Numbered from the stretch's first letter, positions 45,319 to 57,185 are shown. The stretch: DNA of 64,000 nucleotides from Anodontia alba (GCA_964016985.1 OZ024833.1:65829985-65893984), one strand, 5' to 3'. The notes: generated by a model from the letters alone, not told the origin. Translations and numbers: made by a program.

Positions 45319-45839
45319 GTGGCGGAAAATTCCGAAGGGATGTGATTCTGACTGAAATCTTGTTATATATTTGGGAGCTGCTTTCTCATCCAACAGTTTG
45401 CTGGTAGATGTGTATGTACCATTTACTCAGCGGTGGTGTATATGATTTAGCGGGCATTCTGTGTACATACCGGAATGCTTTGCGGAGTTCTGTTTTGGCG
45501 GGTATCATGTGTCTGTACCGTGATACTTTGCGGTGTGCTGTTTAATAGAACAGCATGTGTATGTACCATGTTGTTTAGCAAGCATCATGTGTATACACCG
45601 TGTTGCTTTGCGGTGGTTTCTATGTAGAAACCAGTGGGATAAAAAGATGAGAAAGCATCTCCTTATTGATTGCATCTCTTAGAATTTCCAACCACTGATC
45701 TGCAACCTTTACGCCACAAATTATTTTATGTGTATGTTAAACACTGTGAATAGTTATTACTTTGTTAAAACACTCAGGAAGAGTTGATAAAGGTTATTTC
45801 AACATATTCTTTGTTCTTATTTTAACCGTCTTGAAATAA
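45319..45839 (+). repeat. Ngaro split direct repeat B1
   Basis: About 521 bp starting GTGGCGGAAAATTCCG. Nearly identical to B2 (46520-47039), with one indel and a couple of substitutions noticed. Inside are degenerate sub-repeats around ATGTACCGTGTTGCTTTGCG. It abuts A2. Confidence 0.95.
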
Positions 45840-46107
45840 TACAGCATATTGATCTACAATAGGCTCCATTTATTTCAGCATTAAAATAGTAAGTCCAGTT
45901 CGCATTTTTGGTAATTTTGGTTGTTTCAGTACTTTGATTACTGTACCAACTTGTAAGGTCATTTCAGTACACATGTCCTTTGAGCACTGTAAAGGATTGG
46001 TTCCAGGCTTATATGTAGACATACTGAAAGTGTTTTGCACAGCTGGGTCCCAGTGCAACAGCCTCTTTCTGACGACAGCTGATTGCTGCAGCAAGGAAAA
46101 AGTTTTC
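45835..46107 (+). repeat. Ngaro split direct repeat A2
   Basis: Second copy of A1, 273 bp, directly following B1 (boundary bases shared). Confidence 0.96.
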
Positions 46108-46519
46108 CCGCCCTCCCTCCCAATTTTTATTCTTAATTCACTAATAACCATTTAGTATTGCAGCTAAAGAACAGTAGCTCTATGTATTATTTCAGATGGT
46201 TAAAATAAATAATTATGTCAATGTTTGTCATTATTTTGTGGTAGGATACTGCCGCCCAGTTTCTTTTATAATTTCAGAAAGAACAGTCATCCATGTCCTT
46301 TCATTCTCCTGCCTGGTGGATTAAGTAATGGTGTTATATTTTGGTGAAAGACAGTTATGCTGCTTTAATGTTCTACAGTGTATCATCAGATACATGAGTG
46401 TTAAGTATAAATTGCAATATCAGAAAGACTAAGCTGTTTTTAAATCTGTGGATTATTTGGATAACTCATGGACAGGAACATTCCAGTCTAGTATGCAATC
46501 TAGCTGTTGCTGATTGGGG
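46108..46519 (+). other. Ngaro spacer between A2 and B2
   Basis: AT-rich, non-coding, no internal repeat seen. Confidence 0.7.
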
Positions 46520-47039
46520 GTGGCGGAAAATTCCGAAGGGATGTGATTCTGACTGAAATCTTGTTATATATTTGGGAGCTGCTTTCTCATCCAACAGTTT
46601 GCTGGTAGATGTGTATGTACCATTTACTCAGCGGTGGTGTATATGATTTAGCGGGCATTCTGTGTACATACCGGAATGCTTTGCGGAGTTTTGTTTGGCG
46701 GGTATCATGTGTCTGTACCGTGATACTTTGCGGTGTGCTGTTTAATAGAACAGCATGTGTATGTACCATGTTGTTTAGCAAGCATCATGTGTATACACCG
46801 TGTTGCTTTGCGGTGGTTTCTATGTAGAAACCAGTGGGATAAAAAGATGAGAAAGCATCTCCTTATTGATTGCATCTCTTCGAATTTCCAACCACTGATC
46901 TGCAACCTTTACGCCACAAATTATTTTATGTGTATGTTAAACACTGTGAATAGTTATTACTTTGTTAAAACACTCAGGAAGAGTTGATAAAGGTTATTTC
47001 AACATATTCTTTGTTCTTATTTTAACCGTCTTGAAATAA
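46520..47039 (+). repeat. Ngaro split direct repeat B2 (element 3' end)
   Basis: Copy of B1. Ends TTGAAATAA, the same bases that precede A2, and is followed by mariner 3' sequence. Confidence 0.95.
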
Positions 47040-47269
47040 AAATATGTTTGATTAAACGTAGCACTGAAGTAATCCGAACCCAGTGACAAAATTTTTTGCA
47101 GGACCCTCGTATTTTTTATTATTACTATGTTTTATAGAACATCATAGAGTTGATACAAACTGTGTGGACTCTGATTACAAGCCGCATTCTGCTGCGTCTG
47201 GTCTGGGTCTGCACTATTTGCCAAAAACCCTTTTAAAGGCTTCCAGGCTAAAATGGGTTAATCACAAAC

Positions 47270-47543
<274 letters not shown>

Positions 47544-47821
47544 CATTACGAAATCACGCCTATTCAAATATATTGAAAATTTCATCTCCAAAAACTGAAA
47601 ATTTTCAGATGAAAAACTCTGATATTTTTCCTATTTCTGCTCAAAACATAGATTGTGGGTACTCGTTAGAACCGCCTCGATGAGGCGGTTCTAACGAGTA
47701 AACACAATCCATGTTTTTGAGCAGAAATAAGAAAAATAATATATACCCCTGTAAACCCCAGTTTTATTATATAAAAGTGGGGTTTAAGGGGGTCAAAATT
47801 CTATAGGCATTTTTTGTGATG
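47544..47821 (-). mobile_element. HpA hairpin element
   Basis: Ends CATTACGAAATCACG / TTTTTGTGATG; long central palindrome with apex CCTCGATGAGG. Inserted at the edge of the CTCCCTTGA-family repeat. Confidence 0.93.
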
Positions 47822-47982
47822 GACACAATTGTGAACAGAGTAACTGACTGCTCTCTTTCATTTCATGAACATCACCGTTAATATGGACAATCACTGACTG
47901 AATATGTGAAAAAGACTCTTTTCTGGCATAAGGGTACATACCCGTATTAACCCTAAGGATTGGACGCCCTGAATTATTATTA

Positions 47983-48295
47983 TAGTCGACTCTCGTTATC
48001 TCGACTTTGCTTACCTCGAATAACCACTTATCTCAACTTGAAACCTGGTCCCGGTTTAAACATATTAATCTTACAACAGGTATCATCAAAATATTTTGCA
48101 GAAAAGAGGATATATTGCTCCTCTTTTCCACAATATTTTAAATATACCTCAAACTTCAGGAGTCAAATTAAAGTCGTAAAACGTGGTTGTTCGATTTATT
48201 TTATACTCATTTCTGCAAATCTGGTAAGTCGAGGTACGGATATTTCGAAGTATTTCAGAGAGTCCCTTGGACTTCGAGATAATGAGAATCGACTG
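47983..48295 (-). mobile_element. pogo/Tigger-like MITE
   Basis: TA-flanked with ends TAGTCGACTCTCGTTATCTC / GAGATAATGAGAATCGACTG. Inverted relative to 15740-16057 and similar throughout. Confidence 0.86.
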
Positions 48296-48344
48296 TACTG
48301 GTTCTAAAATGTGAACAAATCCATGATGATCTGCTGCACTGAGT

Positions 48345-48420
48345 GGCAATCAGTGTAAACCCTGAACAGATGTCACATACTTCCTAGTCTGATCTGGGTT
48401 TACATTGTTTGCTCAGGCAT
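48345..48420. repeat. HpT-type hairpin core, degraded
   Basis: GGCAATCAGTGTAAACCCTG and CTGGGTTTACATTGTTTGC arms around a non-palindromic centre. Confidence 0.6.
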
Positions 48421-48885
48421 GTTTGTCCCAATATTTAGGGTTATTATGGTATTTTGACATTACACCTATGTCCATTTCACAAGGATTTCATAAAATAAAA
48501 CAAAGCAACTACCTGAGTGAATAAAAGTTAAGGATTTCAATTAGCCCGGTATACAATTGGTCAAAATTGTTAATCTAATTCTAATTTGACATTTTTGCAT
48601 ATCTGAGTCACGGCAAGAGAAATGGGCCATTATGGCATTCATATATGAGAAGCATCTGTTCAGAGCTTTTTCTGATCCTTAGTATATGTTACTCTCAGTA
48701 CATATTAAATTATATTACGCAGGGTTTGTAAGCGGGCATAAACAGCTTTGACCAAATTGGATAAAAACTTGATTTGAGCTTTTGAGGACTACAGATACAA
48801 GAAGGATTCTCTTCTTATGATGTTAATTTTTCATTTATCCTAACCACAATATTTTCCTGCTTATCAATTTTTAGAGGAGCAAAAT
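48421..48885. other. Spacer, no feature recognised
   Basis: AT-rich; nothing supported. Confidence 0.4.
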
Positions 48886-49365
48886 CACTATCCACAACAT
48901 ATGTTTACGTGGAGAAATAAGAAAAAAAAATGACAAGCAATATATAACAGTTCCAAAATATCTGCCTTATCTAGAACAATTGATTACAAGTAAATCTTTC
49001 ACATAGATGTATTAATGTTATGAATTCAATAGTTTCTACGAAAACAAATGCTGAGGGTACACACTAAAAGTGCCTCTGCAAGACACTTCTAATGGGGCAC
49101 CAACAAATGTTTTCATGGAGAAATAAAAAAAGTAAATTAATAACAGGTTTCATGGAGAAATAAGACAGCAATATTAAGCAGTTTTAGTTCCAAAATGTGC
49201 CTTAACTAGCGCAACGGTATATGTTTCACATAGTTGTGTTATTGCTATGAATTCAATATGTTTCTTATTTCTCCAGGAAAATATTTGTTGTTGGTATTCA
49301 TTAGAAGCGCAAGGCGCTTCTAATAAGGCCATAACAAATGTTTTCATGGAGAAATAAGAAAAAAT
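48886..49365. repeat. Cluster of HpA2 hairpins
   Basis: A half copy at 48890-48932 and fuller copies at about 49031-49131 and 49259-49362. Arms read like CATTAGAAGCGC / GCGCTTCTAAT with outer TTTCTTATTTCTCC / GGAGAAATAAGAAA. Confidence 0.78.
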
Positions 49366-50510
49366 AATAAAATACTAACGCTGTTTCCAGAGAAAAGATA
49401 TCATATCCTCTAACCGTGAATTTTCAGTTTTTTACTGCTGTGACCTTCAAAATTAGATCAAGGTCACCAAAATCTAAGTAATTCTTTGTAATGTCCCAAT
49501 TATATTTTCATGAACATTTGGTAAGAATCCAACCACTGGTTCACAAGATATTGTGCAGACAAGAAAGTGTGATACCGATGCCAACCCCCAATGCCGACGC
49601 CAACGGGATCCGCACCAAAATCAATATATCCTCCCATGCCGTAGGCTGGGAGACTTACAAATCATCAAAATCTATCAAGGTTTGAATAAAGAAGGTTGAC
49701 AAACATTGGACCCAATACACATCCTCGACAGACTGCCATTTTCCCATTACTTGTCTTGTATTTTGGAACAGTAACCTTATAGCGAGCTCGCTGCCGCATG
49801 CCGAAGGCCTGCGCGAGAAAGCTCTATGCTACAGCACATGTACGTTTCGTTGCCATCAAACCAAACAGGAAATAAACATTTTGTTTGCAGTTTGTCGGGT
49901 TCTCAATTAATGTGGCAGATCTATTTGTATTTGCCGGAACTAACCGGGAAAATCCGGTACCAAAAATACATGTAATGGTATAGCTTGGGTCTTATACTCT
50001 GATTTTTGGATGATTTTGGGTTTCAATATTATACAATTGTACTGTAACTGCAAGATGTGGTTTTTCAAAGCATAGTGCATTGCGAGCTCGCCTATAGGCA
50101 TTGCCTATGTTCATATTAAATAGCGCTGTCGCAAAAAGCGCATGCATATTTTGCGTTAAATTTACACTTATCGTGATGGGGATGCCCTTGAAAATAGCTA
50201 GAAATAGGTCCTACGAGGTCCTCTCTGTAAATCACGGAGATATTTGACCTCAAAGTTGAGCAATCTTCAAACGGGATTCTGACCTTGTTGACAGATGAAT
50301 ATATCCGAATATTTATAATGAAATCATTTCTATATTTATCACCAGTAGCCTCGTTTGAAAAAAAAAAACTGCAGATATAACAAGGGTACTCTTCACATGA
50401 TGTTATTAATTTTTCATTTATCTTCATCGCAACGTTTTCCTGCTTATCAATTTTCAGATGAACAAAATCACTACACACAACATATGATTACGTGGAGAAA
50501 TAAGAAAACC
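49366..50510. other. Spacer with weak repeat signal
   Basis: GCGAGCTCGC palindromes at about 49782 and 50080 flank about 300 bp and could be the ends of a small element. A 120-residue minus-strand frame (50478-50116) has no family resemblance and is not called a gene. Confidence 0.35.
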
Positions 50511-50684
50511 AAGAGACCCTTGGACTAGAACGCGCTCACCAGAGTAAACCAGCCATTGCATATCTGCAGATGCCATGCAACATGCTTCCAGTATTTGTCA
50601 CAGCAACTAGGACATAAATTTGATCAAGCCGTGAAACGGTCTAAGGTCATCTTAGCAGTATCATTGAACAAACTTGGTAGATTT

Positions 50685-50992
50685 TGTTTGTGTTGAGGTT
50701 TTACGGCCCAGTCAACCCAATGGGGTCATGTCGAGCGCGGTCAATTTACCTAACCACACGTTTACTGGGCAGGCTTTGCCCTCTAAGCGGTTAACCAGTA
50801 CTGTGCACATTCTTTCGCCAGAAACTGACAACTGCCCTTCTTGAATCAGCGGAAGGGAGAGAATGACCGTAGAAAATATTTCATGATCAATCTCCACGAA
50901 AGAATGTTAACGACCTCGGCGGGGGTTGAACCCGCGACCTCCTGGTCTCCAGTCGGACGGCGCATCCAACTGAGCCACCGAGGCCGGCTCAA
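50685..50992 (-). mobile_element. tRNA-derived SINE, complete
   Basis: The minus strand starts with a clear tRNA-like head: GCCTCGGTGGCTCAGTTGGA (A-box) and GCGGGTTCAACCCCCGC (T-arm with B-box GGTTCAACC). Then come the shared body and the tail CCGTAAAACCTCAACACAAA. Pol III transcription is expected from the boxes; retroposition would need a partner LINE with the same tail. Confidence 0.92.
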
Positions 50993-52366
50993 ACTTGGTA
51001 GAACTTGAGTCCCCGGTGCTATATACCACGATTAAGCCTCAAAGCTTTCTTGGGTCTGGAGAAGAAAATCTTTAAGTATTTTACCATATTTGGGCATGGC
51101 GACTATCTTGTTCAAACTTGCATAACCATCCGAACAACTTGTCAATACACATATCCTTTAGACAGAGGGCCCCATGTAAAATCTGGTGAAAATTGGTCAA
51201 GCAGTTTCAGAAAAAGACTATATATACACTTTTATACATGTATATAGCCAATAGGCAAGGGCGGATAACCTCCGGGGGGAGAAAATTTTGATTGTATGTG
51301 ACTTACTTATTTAATCACGCATTGAGAGTTTCAGCCTTTAGTCTAAATATATTTGGAGAAAATGATTTTTTTTCAACATTTCATCAAACAAATGTTTAGG
51401 GACACAAATTTGACGTTGTCATAAAAAAGTAAAAGGTCATCTTAGGATTATTATTTGAACAAACTGTGTAGGCCTTGAATTCTAGACACTATATATTCCT
51501 TCGACCATAGGCCCTATGTGAAATCTGGTAAAATTGGTCCAGTGGTTTCAGAGAAGAAGACGTTTAAAGATTACACGATTTTATACATGTATATAGCCCA
51601 TGGGCAAGGGCAGATATCACCCCCTCCCCCGGGACAAACTTTGATTGTAACTGAAAAGATTTAGTACCATAATCATACATTGTAAGTTTCAGCCATTAAT
51701 CTTTTAATACATTTTGAATTTTTAAAACATTTTCCCCATACAAATATATAGGAATGCATTTTTGACCTTGCCATAAAAAGATAAAAGATCATCCTAGGAT
51801 CATCGTTTGAAAAAAAAAAAGACCTTGAGTCCCCGACGCTTTATACCAAGATTCAGTTTCAAAATTTTCTTGATCTGGAGAAGAAACTTTTAAGTGTTTA
51901 TTACCATATATGGGCATGGCGGCCATCTTGTTCAAAAGTGCAAAATCATTTGATTAAAGTATTAATCCCTTCGACAAAAGGCCCTACGTGAAATCTGGTG
52001 AAAATAGGTCAAGTGGTTTCAGAGAAGTCATTTAAAGATTGCGTGATTTTATACATGTATATAGCCAGGGGTAAGGGCAGATAGCCCCAAGGGGACATAA
52101 TTTTGATTGTAAATTTCAGCCATTAGTCTATATATATTTTGAGTAAATGACTTTTAACATTTTTCCTATACAAATGCAAAGGGACGCAAATTTGACCTTG
52201 CAATAAAAAGTCCAACATACAGTTATCATTTGAACACACTTGATAGACACTGAGTCCTTGAATCCGCGATGCTATATACCAAGATTCAGCCTCAAAGTTT
52301 TCTTTGTTCTCGAGAAGAAGATTTTTTAAGTATTTTTACGGTACATGAGCATGGCGGTCATGTTAA

Positions 52367-52579
52367 TTAACCCTTGTCCTGCTGAACCCAGATATACCCT
52401 TTTTTGCAAACAGTGTAGATCCAGATCAGTTGGCTTCTAAAGAAGCCAACTGATCTGGATCTGCACTGTTTGCCATCAAGTATGCAAATTTATAACAACA
52501 ATCTCGATCAAGTAACCTGATTGGCTGAAAATTAGAAGTGGGCGTTGCTTCTTAATTTATTCAGCAGGACAAGGGTTAA
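52367..52579. mobile_element. HpT TTAA-ended hairpin MITE
   Basis: 213 bp, TTAACCCTTGTCCTGCTGAA ... TTCAGCAGGACAAGGGTTAA. Internal stem GCAAACAGTGTAGATCCAGA with centre TTGGCTTCTAAAGAAGCCAA. The interior is inverted relative to 20779-20979. Confidence 0.9.
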
Positions 52580-52789
52580 CGGACCGTGATCACTTGTACA
52601 AAATTTCTATCCTTCTTCGACAGACGTCGCCACATGGTTTGAGACAATTGACATATCGGATTCAGAGGAGAAGCCGTTTAAAGTGTGGACGGACAGACGG
52701 ATGAATGATCGACAGCAAGTGATCAAAACAGCTCATCCTCAGACTTTGGCTCAGGTGAGTTAAAATAACAAACAATAAATAACATTTCT

Positions 52790-53757
52790 AAAATTTGCTC
52801 TATCTAGAACAATGGATTACAAGTATATGTTTCAAATAGATTTTTCAATGTTATGAATTCAATATTTTTATTACTTTTCAATGAAAATATATGTTGAAGA
52901 TACTCATTAGAAGCGCCTCTGCAAGGCACTTCTAATGCGTTCACAATAAATATTTTTATGAAGAAATGAGAAAAAAATACAGTTCCAAAATGTACTTTAA
53001 CTAGAACAATAGATTACAAGTATATGTATCACATAGACGTGTTAATATTATGAATTTAATATTTTTCTTATTTCTTCAGGAAAACATCTGTTGTGGGAAC
53101 TCATCGGAAGTGCCTCTGCAATGCGATTCCAATGATCTCCACAACAAATGTTTTCATTGAGCACTGAAAACCAAAGAAATATTCTGCAAACAAGAAAGTG
53201 TAACGCAAACGCCGACGCCAATGGGATTTGCACCAAAATCAATAGGTTTTCCCCATAGACTGGAGACATAATTACAGTTCCTTAACTAGCTATAGAACAA
53301 TGGATTACAAATACACGTATATGTTTCACACAGATGTGTTAATATTATAAATTTAATAGTTTTCTTATTTCTTCATAAAACATATGTTGTACTCATTAGC
53401 AAGCTGGGTACCTACAGCATATGTTTTCATGGAGAAATAAAAACAACAACAATAAATTAGATTTCCAAAATGCACCTTACCTGGACCAATGGATTACAAA
53501 TATATGTTTGATATAGCTGTATTAGTATAATGGAGTCAATATTTTAGTTTATTTCTCCACAGAAGTATATTGTGCGTACTCTGCAAGGCACTTCTAATGA
53601 ATACCTACAACATATGTTTTCGTGGAGAAATAAGAAAAAAGAACAAATTACAGTTCCAAAAAGTACCTTATTTAGAGCAATGGATAACAGGCTTTATATG
53701 TTTCACATACTTCTAATGAGTACCAACACCATGTTTTTGTGGAGAAATAAGAAAACA
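52790..53757. repeat. Head-to-tail cluster of HpA2 hairpins
   Basis: Copies at about 52865-52975, 53066-53165, 53350-53452, 53545-53637 and a half at 53700-53755, separated by similar spacers with TCACATAGACGTGTTAATAT and AACAATGGATTACAAG. The spacers plus hairpin form a roughly 200-bp repeat unit. Confidence 0.82.
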
Positions 53758-55860
53758 AGCGGGCCAAATGGCTCTTAATCACTCACCTGAGTTTCACTCT
53801 CACCCGAGTTTCACTGTCTTATTGTTCAAATTGTGTGTGTGGTGGTAATTTAGCAACAAGGCAATAACTGACAACTGCCTTTCTTGATTCAGTGGAAGAG
53901 GAAATAATTATTATAGAAACTATTTCATGATTAATATCCATGAAAGTATGTGACCTTCATGTGTTTCTGACTTAAACAATCTTGCTAAGGGCATTAAAGA
54001 AATATTTCTGCCAAATAATATAATAATCGGTCAAATGGAGTCTGACAAGAAATCTTTCAACCTTTACAATACAAATACATGTATATAGGCAAATAAGCCC
54101 CATCCCAATGTATTTTTATAAATCAAGATGGCTTGAACAGTATGGCTAGAGTGTCATCATAGCAAAAAAGATGTGTTAATGTTATGAATTCAATATTTTT
54201 CTTATTTCTCTAGGAAAACTTATGCTGTTAGTACCCATTAGAAGCGCCTCTGCAAAGCGCTTCTAATGAGGCCATAAAAATGTTTTCATGGAGAAATAAG
54301 AAAAATATTGAATTCATAACATTAACAACTATGTGAAACATATGGCTGCGAGGGGCGGGGCTTATTTTCCCCGATATATCTATATAGAAAACTTCAAAAA
54401 TATTCTTGTCGAAATGTCTGGAACAATTAGAAAATAATTTGGCAGAAATGTTTCTTTAGTAACACTCTAACAAGATTGTTAAATCTGTGATGATTCTTGA
54501 AACACGGTCACCAAAGGAACAATTCTACCAAAATATACTGAAATCCGTCTAATGGTTTCTGACAAGAAGATTTTTTAACTTTTCTATACAGCTATACAGG
54601 GGAAAATTATCCCCGCCCCTGACAGCCACGGTTTTCGACGAATCATCATGGCTTGGATACTTTTGGTAGAAGGTTATCAAAGGACCACTCCTGCCTAATT
54701 ATACCGAAATTGGTTAAGTGGTTTCTGACAAGAAGATTTTTAAATTTTTCTATATAGATATATCGGGGAAAATAAGCCCCGCCCCGCTGGCGGTCTTGTT
54801 TTTTTGACGAATTTTCATGGCTTAAACAATCTGGGTAGAGCGTCACTACAGAAACATTTCTGCCAAATCATTTTCGAATTGGTCTAAATGTTTCTCACAA
54901 GAATATTTTTTTTAAATTTTCTATATAGATAAGGAGGGGAAACAAGCTCTGGCGGACATGTCTTTGACGAATAATTACGGCTTAAAAATCTTGGTACAGG
55001 GTAACCAAAGGAACATTTCTGCCAAATTATATTAAAATCGCTCCAGTAGTTTTTAAGAAGATTCTTTTAAGTTTTTTTCTATACAGATATACAGGGGAAA
55101 ATAAGCCTCGCCCCTGGTGGCCATATTCTTGACGAATCATCACAGATTTAACAATCTTGGTAGAGGGTTACTAAACAGACATTTCTGCCAAATTATTTTC
55201 TAATCGTTCTAGACGTTTCTGACAAGAATATTTTTGAAGTTTTTTATATAGATATATCGAGGTAAATACCCCCCCCCCCCCCACCTTCGCAGCCATGCTT
55301 TTGACGTATCATCAGGGCTTAAACAATCTTGGTAGAGGGTCACCAAAGAAACAGTTCTGTCATTTGTTTTGAAATCGTTCTCACAGTTTCCGATAAGAAG
55401 ATTTTTCAAGTTTTCTATATAGATAGAGTGGAAAATAAGCCCCGCCCTCCTCGTGGCTACGTTTTTTTTGACAAATCATCATGGCTTGAACAATTTTTTT
55501 GGAGGGTCACTAAAGGAACATTTCTGCCAAATTATATTGAAATTGCTTCAGTGGTATCTGACAAGAAGATTTTTTGAAGTTATTTACTTTATGTTGCCAT
55601 GGCAACCAGAATTTCCATGGATTCCAAATCTTTAAACAACTTTCAATCAGTATCACCCAAAGATCATTCCTGTGCAATTTTGTTAAATTGGCTCAAAGGG
55701 TTAGATGGAGATGTCAAATCTTAACAGATGACAGACGACGATAGAAGACGACAGATGACGACAGAAGACATTGGACGACAACGACGGGCGGACAACTGGC
55801 CTTTCAAAATAGCTCATCTTGAGCAATACGTACTCACTTAGCTAAAAGTCAATAAATTAT
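53758..55860. repeat. Tandem array, about 170-bp units, within a CTCACCTGAG repeat
   Basis: Units with CTATATAGATATATCGGGGA, ATAAGCCCCGCCC, GACGAATCATCATGGCTT, AATCTTGGTAGAGGGT and TTTCTGCCAAATTAT recur about every 160-200 bp from 54350 to 55600. A SINE fragment lies at about 53865-53945. The left end has ATCACTCACCTGAG. The HpA2 copy at 54196-54305 is intact enough to fold. Confidence 0.82.
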
Positions 55861-56514
55861 TATTCCAAAAACGGTCTTATTTAGTGCCATGTATACAATT
55901 CGGATGGACATATTAAGGTAATGAATTCAATTAATGAGACGATTGATGTCATCACTGCCGATAGGTCATATGAGACGCCAATAGGAGAACAGAAACCAGC
56001 ATCATGTGGTGGGATTTAAAACTAATTCAGAGGATGTATTTACTCGTATTATTTGGTGATAATTCTTGGATATGTTTTTCTTTTTTGTGCATAAAAACAT
56101 AAGTTCTAGGTACTCATTAGAAGTGCCTCATAAAAAATATCCTCCTTATCAAAACCTCCGAAAATGGTAAACATGATAATATAAAATAAACTGGGCCAGT
56201 CATAGCCAGGGACTTTTGTAAAACAAACAATTCTCACATAGATAGAGAAAATATATTTCAAAACAATAAAATATCGACTAAATAATATCTCTACATAAAA
56301 CAAAAATTCAACAGATTACGTAAATAAGTAGATACCTTACAAAAATTAACAAAATGTTACTATAACAGTAAAGAAAAAAACTATATAAAAAGGTTCAGAT
56401 AAAAGAAGCATTCAGTACTCATTTCTTCTTATCATGTCCTGTGAGTATTCATTTGAATCCTGTACATTTAAACATCGCCTTATATCTGCTGATGCCACCA
56501 ATATCAGGCTAAAA
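55861..56514. other. Spacer, no gene recognised
   Basis: AT-rich, with a half HpA2 arm at about 56085-56130. Confidence 0.4.
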
Positions 56515-56978
56515 TATACGTTTTGGCTGTCAACGGCATGCTCAACGGCATGCTAAATGAAAACTTTTGGCTGTCGACAGCATGTTGAAGTATACGTTTT
56601 GGCTGTCACCTGCATGAAATAGTATGTTTTGACTGTCAACAGCATGTTGACGTATGACTTGGCTGTCACCAGCATATTAAAATATGAATTTTGGCTGTCA
56701 ACAGCATGCTTCAGTATAAGATTTGACTGTCAACAATGTACTGAAATACGTTTTGACTGTCAACAACATGCTGAAGGATAAGTTTTTGTCTGTCAATGGC
56801 ATGCTAAAGTATGTTTTGTCCGTCAAAAAAAATGCTAAATTATGTTTTGTCTATCAACAGCATGCTGATGTATAAGTTTTAACTGTCAACAGTATGCTGA
56901 AGTTTGATTTGATTGTTAACAGTATGCTGATGTGTAAGTTTTGGCTGTCAACAGCATGCCAAGTATAAGTTTTGGCTC
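56515..56978. repeat. Minisatellite, about 32-bp unit, abutting the ABC transporter stop codon
   Basis: About 14-15 units of roughly TTTTGGCTGTCAACAGCATG + CTGAAGTATAAG. The last unit ends at the TGA (56979-56981), so the start of the 3' UTR is minisatellite. Confidence 0.93.
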
Positions 56979-57185
56979 TCAAGGCTGTTTCTTCCTTGCC
57001 TGTGCCATATTTAATTTGTAATAGGATCCCTGATTCTTCATAAGGTCATTGTGTTTGCCCTCTTCTGTAACGATTCCTTGGCGTATCACAAAGATTTTAT
57101 CGGCATTCTGGATAGTTGACAGCCGATGGGCAATAACAATACTGGTTCGTCCTTCTCGTGCCTTGTCAAGGGCTTCTTGTACAAC
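56979..57185 (-). CDS. ABCB1/P-glycoprotein-like transporter, last coding exon
   Basis: 207 nt on the minus strand, 68 codons plus TGA. The acceptor (CTCAG) lies at 57186-57190. The peptide begins [20 protein letters not shown], and carries the H-loop histidine in [14 protein letters not shown], then a short tail ending ARKKQP. The order Walker B exon, then [14 protein letters not shown], then the H-loop is the ABCB1-type arrangement of NBD2. Full-length ABCB transporters (two TMD-NBD halves) export amphipathic compounds from the plasma membrane using ATP; in bivalves they underlie multixenobiotic resistance. A 32-bp minisatellite abuts the stop codon, so the 3' UTR is repetitive. Confidence 0.95.
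   Translation of the reverse strand, partial: VVQEALDKAREGRTSIVIAHRLSTIQNADKIFVIRQGIVTEEGKHNDLMKNQGSYYKLNMAQARKKQP

Larger units (their letters stand above)
40781..47039 (+). mobile_element. Ngaro-type (DIRS order) tyrosine-recombinase retrotransposon
   Basis: About 6.26 kb. Order: A1 repeat, Gag, RT-RNaseH, tyrosine recombinase, SGNH hydrolase, B1, A2, spacer, B2. Split direct repeats A1...B1-A2...B2, no integrase and a tyrosine recombinase are the diagnostic layout of Ngaro elements, some of which are known to carry an SGNH-hydrolase ORF. The insertion point falls at the mariner transposase stop codon. The A copies differ at only two positions in 273, so the insertion is young. Each of the three downstream ORFs carries one lesion, so this copy is not autonomous as it stands. 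Confidence 0.94.
39529..47109 (+). mobile_element. Mariner element, dead, split by a nested Ngaro retrotransposon
   Basis: The left TIR 39529-39558 (AGAGGGTCGTGCAAAAAGTT...) and right TIR about 47080-47109 (inverse of CGAGGGTCCTGCAAAAAATT...) match over about 30 bp with few differences. Both are flanked by TA (39527-39528, 47110-47111), the mariner target duplication. The mariner-derived parts are 39529-40780 and about 47040-47109; everything between is the inserted retrotransposon. Without it the mariner would be about 1.3 kb, the normal size. Confidence 0.93.
50511..52762. mobile_element. CTCACC...CTCAGGTGAG repeat element with two nested insertions
   Basis: Starts AAGAGACCCTTGGACTAG then CGCTCACCAGAG and ends TGGCTCAGGTGAGTTAAAA. 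The interior repeats (GGGCAAGGGCAGATA, TTGACCTTGCC, GGGCATGGCGGCCATCTTG) match 28743-29704. It holds a SINE (50685-50992) and an HpT MITE (52367-52579). Confidence 0.72.

Noticed and set aside
40781..47039. LTR retrotransposon or retrovirus-like provirus
   Set aside because: There are no flanking LTRs, integrase or protease; the split A/B repeats and tyrosine recombinase identify a Ngaro-type element.
50116..50478. 120-residue minus-strand ORF as a gene
   Set aside because: No recognisable family, no splice or start context, and it lies among repeats. Possibly chance.
50915..50992. Functional tRNA gene on the minus strand
   Set aside because: The tRNA-like fold is followed directly by the SINE body and tail shared with other copies, the anticodon arm is imperfect, and the other copies are more degraded. 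It is a SINE head.
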